From contig JASLFF010000241.1 of assembly GCA_030150795.1 (NCBI GenBank), forward strand, positions 1 through 11,131: 11,131 nt of DNA. Reading direction: 5' to 3'. The notes under the pieces were generated by a model, which was not told where the DNA came from, did no database searches, and saw only the letters and a program-made list of their open reading frames with translations. Origin of the DNA: Terriglobales bacterium (GTDB lineage Bacteria > Acidobacteriota > Terriglobia > Terriglobales > Gp1-AA117). The position numbers and the translations under genes were made by a program. Of this stretch, positions 6,435-11,131 are shown piece by piece (positions within the stretch are counted from its first letter, which is position 1; every line of letters begins with the position of its first letter).

Positions 6435-8041
6435 GGCTTGATCTGGTTCGCTTCTCTGGAAAGATAACGGAAAAACCCCTCGGTCACGCCACACTCGATG
6501 ACGCGACAAGTGTCAGAGCACGCCTTCAGTCGTGCCGTAAAGGCTTTCAATTGAGTTGGGCTTTAGCCCCTGCAAAGAAAAGTCTTGCCTTTCTCTGCGC
6601 GGTCTTTCTAGTCCTTTTGGCTGGATGTACCGTGGGGCCGAATTATCACCGTCCCGACGTCGCCACCGCTCCTGCATGGAAAGAGCAGCCGCCATGGCGT
6701 GCCGCCGATCCCAAAGACTCTATCCCTAAAGGAAATTGGTGGACTACATTTGCTGACAGTGAACTGGACCAGTATGAAACGCAGGCGCTCAAGTCGAACC
6801 AGACCATTGAGGTAGCGCGGTACCAATTGGAGCAGGCGAGAGCTTCAGCACAAATCACCCGGTCAGGATTGTTTCCGCAACTCACTGCGGGCGTTTCCGC
6901 GCAACGTTCCCAGACATCCGCCGGCAAGCCGACCACTACCGGCATCCCCCTGGTGTCCCCTTCCACGTCCAATGATTTTCTGATTCCGTTTAACCTCACC
7001 TGGGAACCGGACGTTTTTGGTGGCGTCCGGCGCAGCCTTGAATCCGCGAACGCCTCTTACCAGGCTTCCGCTGCCGCTCTGGAAAACGTGCGTTTGGTGA
7101 TTACCTCGGAGCTGGCGGTTGATTACTTCACTCTGCGTGAACTCGACGCTGAAATAGCGGTCGTCAACGCGTCGGTGGATGCCCAGACGAAATCCTTGAC
7201 TCTGGTGCAGAACCGCCATACCGGAGGCGTCGCTTCCGGGCTGGACGTGGCCCAGCAGGAAACGCTTCTGAACTCCACGCGGACGCAGGCCACGCTATTG
7301 CGCCAGCAGCGCGCGCAATTTGAACATGCGATTGCCGCCCTGGTCGGGGTTCCCGCTCCCAGCTTCAGCGTGCCGATAAAGCCCCTGGCTCTAGCCCCGC
7401 CTACGGTGCCAATTGGCGTGCCGTCAGACGTTCTGGAGCGCCGCCCAGACGTTGCTCAGTCCGAGCGCCAGATGGCGGCGCAAAACGCCCAGATTGGCGT
7501 CGCCAAGAGCGCTTATTATCCCGGCATCAACCTCTTTGCGGCAGGCGGGTTCGAAAATACCGGGTTGGGCAGCATCATTGGTGCTTCCACGGGCTTTTGG
7601 GCGGTCGGCGTCAACGTGGCTGAGACAGTCCTTAGCGGCGGAAAGCGGCGCGCACAAGTGGACTTTGCCAAGTCAGGCTATGGCGCTTCCGTAGCCAACT
7701 ATCGCCAGACCGTTCTAACAGCTTTCCAGGAGGTTGAGGACTCGCTTTCCGGGCTCAGCGTGCTGGCGGAAGCGGCGGAAACCCAGCAGCAGGCCGTGAA
7801 CGCGTCGCAGCGTGCCTTGCAGATCGCCAATGATCGCTATACCGGGGGGCTGGTCACTTATCTTGACGTTATCAACGCGCAACAGAACTTACTGGACACC
7901 CAGCGCCTCGCCACCCAGATCCTCGGCCAGCGCCTAGTGACCTCAGTGAGCCTGGTGAAAGCTCTGGGCGGCGGCTGGGATTCTTCCAGTCTGCAGGCCA
8001 TCCGCGTGAAAGCCACCATCAAGCAAGCAATCGAACCATAA
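6431..8041 (+). CDS. RND efflux outer-membrane channel lipoprotein (NodT/OprM-type, TolC superfamily)
   Basis: This is the outer-membrane exit duct of the pump, a trimer inserted in the outer membrane and crossing the periplasm. The full open frame is 536 residues from GTG at 6431, which overlaps the adaptor stop (GTGA). A lipoprotein signal, KKSLAFLCAVFLVLLAGC, ends at C66 of this frame and is followed by TVGPNYHRP, the classic NodT-family mature start. Two repeated OEP domains follow, at about 110-300 (with WEPDVFGGVRRSLESA and GLDVAQQETLL) and 336-512 (with ERRPDVAQSERQMAAQNAQI and RYTGGLVTYLDVINAQQNLL). A 65-residue tail before a lipobox is abnormal. TTG at 6551, seven bases after AAAGG, gives a normal 25-residue signal and a 496-residue precursor, and is probably the working start. 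The gene overlaps the next one by one base. Confidence 0.94.
   Translation: MRLDLVRFSGKITEKPLGHATLDDATSVRARLQSCRKGFQLSWALAPAKKSLAFLCAVFLVLLAGCTVGPNYHRPDVATAPAWKEQPPWRAADPKDSIPKGNWWTTFADSELDQYETQALKSNQTIEVARYQLEQARASAQITRSGLFPQLTAGVSAQRSQTSAGKPTTTGIPLVSPSTSNDFLIPFNLTWEPDVFGGVRRSLESANASYQASAAALENVRLVITSELAVDYFTLRELDAEIAVVNASVDAQTKSLTLVQNRHTGGVASGLDVAQQETLLNSTRTQATLLRQQRAQFEHAIAALVGVPAPSFSVPIKPLALAPPTVPIGVPSDVLERRPDVAQSERQMAAQNAQIGVAKSAYYPGINLFAAGGFENTGLGSIIGASTGFWAVGVNVAETVLSGGKRRAQVDFAKSGYGASVANYRQTVLTAFQEVEDSLSGLSVLAEAAETQQQAVNASQRALQIANDRYTGGLVTYLDVINAQQNLLDTQRLATQILGQRLVTSVSLVKALGGGWDSSSLQAIRVKATIKQAIEP
6539..6543 (+). promoter_or_regulatory. Ribosome-binding site favouring TTG 6551 as start of the outer-membrane channel
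   Basis: AAAGG stands seven bases before an in-frame TTG at 6551. Starting there places the lipobox cysteine at residue 26 instead of 66, normal for a type II signal peptide. The GTG at 6431 has no comparable site, only a G-rich GGGGGCGG run. Confidence 0.45.
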
Positions 8042-8979
8042 TGTCGCGCCTTGCTCGAAGCGCTCTTGGGAATTACCGGCGAGGCTTCAACATCGCACGC
8101 GTAAAGGGGGCCATGTATGCGCTGCTCTTGATCGGGCTGCTGTCCTGTACAGCTCTGGCACAAAAGCCTACACGTCCGGCATCTGCCGACGATCTTGCGC
8201 TCATTGAACGCGCCTCCGCAAACGAGCTGGCTGAGCTTGAAAGCCCCAAACCCTATCAATATCAAGAGCGCCTGGACTGGAACTGGGGCTCTGAAACCCG
8301 CTCAGTGATTGAAACCGAAGAAGGCCGGGCCGATCGAATTGTGCTCTTTGGCGGCGAACCGCTTTCGCCAGAGCAGCAGGCAAAACAGCAGCACCGGCTG
8401 GAAAAGTTTTTAGCGGACCACGACGCCGTTAAAAACGAGTTGAAAGACCAGAAAAGTGAAACCCAGCGCCGCGCCCGGATGGTGAAGGCCTTCCCCAAGG
8501 CATTCTTTTTTGACTTTGCGGGCGCGGAAAAGGGCCTCCTCCGCTTTAATTTCCGTCCCGATCCGGAGTTCTCTCCGAAAGACCGTGAAACTCAAATGTA
8601 TCGCGGCATGGAAGGTTCGGTATGGATTGAGCCTGCGCAGGAACGGATCGCCCGAATCGAAGGTGAGCTGGTAAAGGACGTGAGTTTTGGCTGGGGCATC
8701 GTGGGACACCTCTATAAGGGCGGAATCTATGAGATCGCCCAGACCCAGCTCTCGCCGGGCCAATGGCGGATTACCACGCTGGATATCGACCTGAAGGGGA
8801 AGATGTTCCTGTTCAATGCGTTTAGATTTCAGCGTAAAGAATTCAATTCCCGATTTCATCCGGTCTCTTCTGAAATGACCTTCCAGGCGGCTGTGCAAGA
8901 GCTGCTTGACGATCCGGCGCAGTCAAGCAGGGAGAGAACTGGCAAGCGGACGACACCAAAGCAACATACCCGCAAATAA
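8041..8979 (+). CDS. Secreted protein of unknown function, fourth gene of the RND operon
   Basis: I do not recognise a named family. The frame gives 312 residues from ATG 8041, whose A is the last base of the channel gene's stop (TAATG). A second ATG at 8113, right after AAAGGGGG, gives 288 residues and starts directly at the signal's hydrophobic core (MYALLLIGLLSCTALAQ). Export is likely either way, by signal peptidase I after ALA (residue 40 of the long form) or, less likely, as a lipoprotein at C36. The mature part has a charged, Gln/Lys-rich, probably helical stretch (about 109-150). A beta-rich core follows (about 186-265) with MEGSVWIEP, RIARIEGEL, GWGIVGHLYKGGIYEI and WRITTLDIDLKGKMFLF. 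This core vaguely recalls LolA/LolB-like lipoprotein-carrier folds, an impression only. The C-terminal 20 residues are basic and disordered-looking. Its overlap with the pump genes suggests co-expression, perhaps an envelope role. Confidence 0.85.
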   Translation: MSRLARSALGNYRRGFNIARVKGAMYALLLIGLLSCTALAQKPTRPASADDLALIERASANELAELESPKPYQYQERLDWNWGSETRSVIETEEGRADRIVLFGGEPLSPEQQAKQQHRLEKFLADHDAVKNELKDQKSETQRRARMVKAFPKAFFFDFAGAEKGLLRFNFRPDPEFSPKDRETQMYRGMEGSVWIEPAQERIARIEGELVKDVSFGWGIVGHLYKGGIYEIAQTQLSPGQWRITTLDIDLKGKMFLFNAFRFQRKEFNSRFHPVSSEMTFQAAVQELLDDPAQSSRERTGKRTTPKQHTRK

Positions 8980-9059
8980 CGCTTGTGTAAATGCGCATGA
9001 GGGCAATCGGTCTTTAAAAGAATGAGTGGATCGCAAAAGCTGGATGGATGGGACGGAGC

Positions 9060-9308
9060 TTACGCGGATGCGTCCGCTGAGCTGGGCTTTTTATACCGCG
9101 CAAAGAATAGTTGGAGCTTCTTTTCGGCCTTGGGAAAGCGGCGGCGCAAAGGACCCATCCAGCGATGCGCCCATTGATATTCCAGCGAAAGAAATGACAA
9201 TCCAACAATCAGGAACAGCACGCCGGGAAGGACTGGCAGTACCAAACCTATAACGCCCAGCAAGAGCAGGGCCCAGCCAGCCGCGTTAAACGCCACACGC
9301 TTCACCAT
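9060..9308 (-). CDS. Small PGPGW-type transmembrane protein
   Basis: This 82-residue protein has a short basic start, then GWALLLLGVIGLVLPVLPGV and LFLIVGLSFLSLEYQWAHRW. That is two membrane helices (about 9-25 and 29-42) joined by an LPVLPG turn. This pattern (GW, LPxLPG, GLxxLSxEYxWA) fits the PGPGW family of putative transmembrane proteins, whose function is unknown. The C-terminal 30 residues are strongly basic (RRRFPKAEKK, RYKK) and probably cytosolic. No Shine-Dalgarno is clear before the ATG; the start is taken because family members begin just before the GW motif. The gene lies 100 bases after the four-cysteine gene on the same strand and converges on the efflux operon. Nothing in the 100-base gap stands out. 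Confidence 0.8.
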   Translation of the reverse strand: MVKRVAFNAAGWALLLLGVIGLVLPVLPGVLFLIVGLSFLSLEYQWAHRWMGPLRRRFPKAEKKLQLFFARYKKPSSADASA

Positions 9309-9408
9309 GTGCTATTGGATGCCGTCACATAGAGAATCGATCTTGCTGCCTCTGAAATTATTTGTGAGCAGATGGATAACGGAATACTTGTCGGCAGCGT
9401 AGCTGGTT

Positions 9409-9645
9409 TCAGAGCTGGTACTCCAGTTGCGACATATTTCGAACTGATGAGCGGGGAACCAGCAATGGATTTCCGCCGTGCCTGACTTCAATGGCCATGC
9501 TCTCCGCGCATGTCTCGCATAACCAAAAGTGTTCTATCGTTGCGTGCGTCGAGGAGACGGTGCTGCGTGGGACTGAGAAAAGCTTGCCATGCCGGTAATA
9601 AATAAAAGGCTTCTGGCATCTCGGGTTAGCGCACTGTGAAACCAT
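9409..9645 (-). CDS. Small zinc-ribbon-like protein (CANPxC...CETC), function unknown
   Basis: The protein has 78 residues. C5 and C10 (CANPRC, i.e. Cx4C) and C43 and C46 (CETC, i.e. Cx2C) are placed to bind one metal ion, most likely zinc, in a ribbon fold. The first pair leads into QKPFIYYRHGKLFSV, and the second is preceded by HFWLC. I have the impression that such CANPxCxxPFxYxxxGKLF proteins occur in many copies in Acidobacteria genomes, but no function is known to me. No signal peptide or membrane segment is visible. A strong AAGGAG (9654-9659, minus strand) lies eight bases before the ATG, which supports both reality and start. It is divergent from the cytochrome c gene, and the 225 bases between hold CRP/FNR-like sites that could serve either gene. 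Confidence 0.82.
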   Translation of the reverse strand: MVSQCANPRCQKPFIYYRHGKLFSVPRSTVSSTHATIEHFWLCETCAESMAIEVRHGGNPLLVPRSSVRNMSQLEYQL

Positions 9646-9700
9646 GTTCCTGTCTCCTTAAGCTTTTTCCAAATCATCACTGTGGCCCTTAATGCTGTGC

Positions 9701-9716
9701 TGTGATGCCGGTCACG
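9701..9716. promoter_or_regulatory. Upstream CRP/FNR-family site, TGTGA-N6-TCACG
   Basis: TGTGATGCCGGTCACG has the GTGA-N6-TCAC core of CRP-superfamily operators, with T and G at the outer positions. Its centre (9708.5) is 61 bases, close to six helical turns, from the second site and would sit at about -102.5 of the proposed cytochrome promoter. It is also close enough to the divergent four-cysteine gene to act there. Confidence 0.5.
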
Positions 9717-9729
9717 ACCCTTCGTGACC
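9710..9729. repeat. Perfect 8-bp inverted repeat overlapping the upstream CRP/FNR-like site
   Basis: GGTCACGA (9710-9717) and TCGTGACC (9722-9729) are exact reverse complements around a four-base CCCT loop. The repeat reuses the right half of the upstream CRP/FNR-like site, so one TCAC half-site belongs to two dyads of opposite layout. It could be a second operator or a hairpin near the 5' end of a transcript. There is no T-run, so a terminator is unlikely. Confidence 0.55.
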
Positions 9730-9761
9730 CTGCGCAGGGGCCTCTAACTTCACGCTTGGTG

Positions 9762-9777
9762 TGTGATATCCATCACG
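9762..9777. promoter_or_regulatory. Proximal CRP/FNR-family site, TGTGA-N6-TCACG
   Basis: TGTGATATCCATCACG has the same outer bases and spacing as the upstream site. Relative to a TAGGAT -10 box at 9799-9804 its centre would fall at -41.5, the standard class II activator position. The regulator could be a CRP, FNR or HcpR/DNR-like protein; the GTGA half-site leans towards CRP or HcpR rather than FNR (TTGAT). Confidence 0.5.
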
Positions 9778-9798
9778 TTCTCGCGGTTGGCGTAGGGC

Positions 9799-9804
9799 TA
9801 GGAT
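9799..9804 (+). promoter_or_regulatory. Candidate -10 box of the cytochrome c promoter
   Basis: TAGGAT matches four of six consensus bases and has no good -35 box, as expected of an activator-dependent promoter. The transcript would start near 9811, giving a leader of about 60 bases. It rests on its exact spacing to the proximal CRP/FNR-like site. Confidence 0.3.
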
Positions 9805-9870
9805 TGTTACCAGATGTCTCGCCGGCAAGTAGAGTGAGAAGCTCAAGAGGGTCCCAGGAGCCCGAGTCAC

Positions 9871-10323
9871 ATGAAACGATCAAGAGATGGTGTTTTCGTT
9901 ATAGTTTTACAGGGAGCGGTTCTCCTGGCGGGGCTGTTCGCAGCGGCGAGCACAGCTCCAGACGAGAAAGCGAAGAACCAACAACACGATCCCGGTCGCC
10001 TTACCCAGTCGCTGAACGGGGTGGATATCTACCGTGCCCATTGCGCCAGCTGCCATGGTGTGGCAGGCAAGGGTGACGGCCCGGTGGCGCCGGCGCTGAA
10101 CACTGCAATGCCCGACCTCTCAACGATCACCCAGCGAAGTGGCGGTGTCTTTCCCGTTGCCCGCGTGCACAAAATCATCATTGGCGATGAAGTCATTCTT
10201 GGCCACGGTTCCCGCGAAATGCCGATTTGGGGCCCGATTTTCCACCAAATCCAGGAAGACCGCGATTACGGCGAAGTCCGTTTGCAAAATATCACTGATT
10301 ACCTGAACTCGATCCAGAAGTAG
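9871..10323 (+). CDS. Secreted monohaem c-type cytochrome (class I-like)
   Basis: The protein has 150 residues. A signal peptide or anchor covers about 1-27 (basic MKRSR, then VFVIVLQGAVLLAGLFAAAS), so it acts in the periplasm or at the membrane's outer face. The haem is attached to C58 and C61 in CASCH, with H62 as one axial ligand and M117 in REMPIWG as the likely second. GKGDGPVAPAL and MPDLSTI after the haem site, and the final ITDYLNSIQK helix, are typical of small cytochromes linked to oxidases or other respiratory enzymes. It carries electrons; its partner is not encoded here. AGGAG (9856-9860) lies ten bases before the ATG, slightly far but acceptable. The gene follows a promoter region with two CRP/FNR-type sites, suggesting control by oxygen, nitrogen oxides or carbon state. 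A PLP enzyme begins 43 bases later on the same strand. Confidence 0.93.
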   Translation: MKRSRDGVFVIVLQGAVLLAGLFAAASTAPDEKAKNQQHDPGRLTQSLNGVDIYRAHCASCHGVAGKGDGPVAPALNTAMPDLSTITQRSGGVFPVARVHKIIIGDEVILGHGSREMPIWGPIFHQIQEDRDYGEVRLQNITDYLNSIQK

Positions 10324-10366
10324 CCCAGGACGGCTCCAGAAGAGTTGCGCATGGCACAATAAAGCC

Positions 10367-11131
10367 ATGAGCCAGAATGCGGAGCCCAAAGTGCCGAGAG
10401 CGATTGCCGATCTGGCAATCGAGGTCAAAAAAGCGGCTGAAAGAATCCGCCCGCTCGTGGTCGAAACTCCAGTCAAGCAAATTGAAGGCTTGGCTCCCAA
10501 CATCGAAACTGAAGTCTTTTTCAAGCTGGAAAACCTGCAAAAGACTGGCTCATTCAAGCTCCGCGGGGCCAGCAACAAGATTCTTTCCCTGTGGCGCGAA
10601 CAGGCGATCAAAGGAGTAATCGCCGCTTCCAATGGCAATCATGGATTGGGAGTCGCTGCCGCCGCCAAGGCAGCCGGAATCGCCGCCGAGGTCTACGTCT
10701 CCAACCATGTTTCGCCTTCCAAGGCGCGACGGATCGAGGAATATGGCACACGGATCAAACGTATCGGGAACGATCCACTTGAAGCCGAACTGGCTGCGCG
10801 TACTGCCGCGTCCGAGCAAGGCAAGGTATTCATTTCACCTTATAACGATGTTGAGGTCATGGCGGGTCAAGGCACCATTGCCGTTGAGTTGCTCCGCCAA
10901 CTGCCGCCGTTGGACGCGATTTTCGTAGCAGTCGGCGGCGGAGGACTTATTGGCGGCATTGGCGCTTACATAAAAAGCGCCTCTCCTCGGACAGAAGTCG
11001 TGGGCTGCTGGCCGGAAAACTCCCCTGTCCTTTATGAATCCATCAAAGCCGGGCGTATTCTCGACGTTGCTGAACAGCCTACTCTTTCTGAAAGCACAGC
11101 CGGCGGCCTTGAGCCTGGCTCCATGACCTTG
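10367..11131 (+). CDS. Threonine/serine dehydratase-like PLP enzyme, N-terminal part (cut by window edge)
   Basis: The frame is open for 255 codons to the right edge with no stop. The protein belongs to fold-type II PLP enzymes. GSFKLRGA carries the PLP lysine K64, SNGNHG (88-93) binds the cofactor's ring side, and GGGGLIGG (190-197) binds its phosphate. ENLQKTGSFK and AGQGTIAVELL are typical of threonine ammonia-lyase, which turns threonine into 2-oxobutanoate and ammonia. The family also includes serine dehydratase, serine racemase and hydroxyectoine-pathway dehydratase, so biosynthetic IlvA and catabolic types cannot be separated without the C-terminus. ATG 10367 is the only sensible start, since a nearby ATG at 10351 stops after three codons. 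No clear Shine-Dalgarno precedes it. It lies 43 bases after the cytochrome gene with no visible terminator between, so read-through is possible, though a functional link is not evident. Confidence 0.92.
   Translation, partial: MSQNAEPKVPRAIADLAIEVKKAAERIRPLVVETPVKQIEGLAPNIETEVFFKLENLQKTGSFKLRGASNKILSLWREQAIKGVIAASNGNHGLGVAAAAKAAGIAAEVYVSNHVSPSKARRIEEYGTRIKRIGNDPLEAELAARTAASEQGKVFISPYNDVEVMAGQGTIAVELLRQLPPLDAIFVAVGGGGLIGGIGAYIKSASPRTEVVGCWPENSPVLYESIKAGRILDVAEQPTLSESTAGGLEPGSMTL

Noticed and set aside
8041..8112. Twin-arginine (Tat) export signal NYRRGFNI in the fourth operon gene
   Set aside because: The residues after RR do not fit the two-hydrophobic rule (F then N), and the better start at 8113 would exclude the motif.
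9064..9097. GCGGA/TCCGC hairpin followed by a TTTTT run, as a terminator of the efflux operon
   Set aside because: The stem is only 5 bp, the T-run begins ten or so bases after it, and the site lies inside the 3' end of the minus-strand PGPGW gene.
9702..10076. Open frame of 124 codons on the plus strand overlapping the cytochrome start
   Set aside because: It is a shadow frame of the cytochrome gene extending into its regulatory region; composition is Ser/Arg/Gly-rich and no domain is visible.
10351..10362. ATG at 10351 as start of the dehydratase
   Set aside because: It is in another frame and meets TAA after three codons.

Overview
The window looks like chromosomal DNA of an Acidobacteriota-type bacterium, probably of the Koribacter/Terriglobia kind. 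This is inferred from gene content: a small four-cysteine CANPxC...CxxC protein of a type I associate with that phylum, an RND operon with the MCMGVATANSIL variant of transmembrane segment 10, and dispersed CGCAAAGG hairpin repeats. No marker gene such as 16S rRNA is present, so the assignment is tentative. I saw no tRNA, rRNA, CRISPR array or transposase. No gene-free stretch exceeds 300 bases; the three largest gaps (828-1079, 1794-2007, 9646-9870) all hold regulatory-looking structure.

Left end (1-1079): the first 115 codons of sufB run off the left edge on the minus strand. They are preceded by an ATGA-overlapping Rrf2-family regulator carrying three cysteines suited to hold an Fe-S cluster. 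Together they form the head of a SUF iron-sulfur assembly operon. A good sigma70-like promoter with a dyad over its -10 box lies upstream of the regulator. Between it and the divergent SDR gene sits a large hairpin made of three-against-three CGCAAAGG units.

Centre (1080-8979): a classical short-chain dehydrogenase is followed, after a 214-base gap with two palindromes, by a compact four-gene operon: RND permease, membrane fusion protein, outer-membrane lipoprotein channel and a secreted protein of unknown function. The first three genes would form one tripartite efflux pump spanning both membranes. The fourth overlaps the channel gene by one base and is probably co-expressed. The permease keeps the two TM4 aspartates of the proton relay but has alanine where AcrB has its TM10 lysine.

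Right end (8980-11131): two small minus-strand genes (a PGPGW-type membrane protein and the four-cysteine protein) are followed by a divergent intergenic region with two CRP/FNR-type TGTGA-N6-TCACG sites and an 8-bp perfect hairpin. These lie in front of a secreted monohaem cytochrome c. A threonine/serine dehydratase-like PLP enzyme begins 43 bases after the cytochrome gene and runs off the right edge. Most genes are ordinary. The regulatory DNA of the suf and cytochrome genes, the unknown fourth gene of the efflux operon and the hairpin repeat are the parts most worth a second look.
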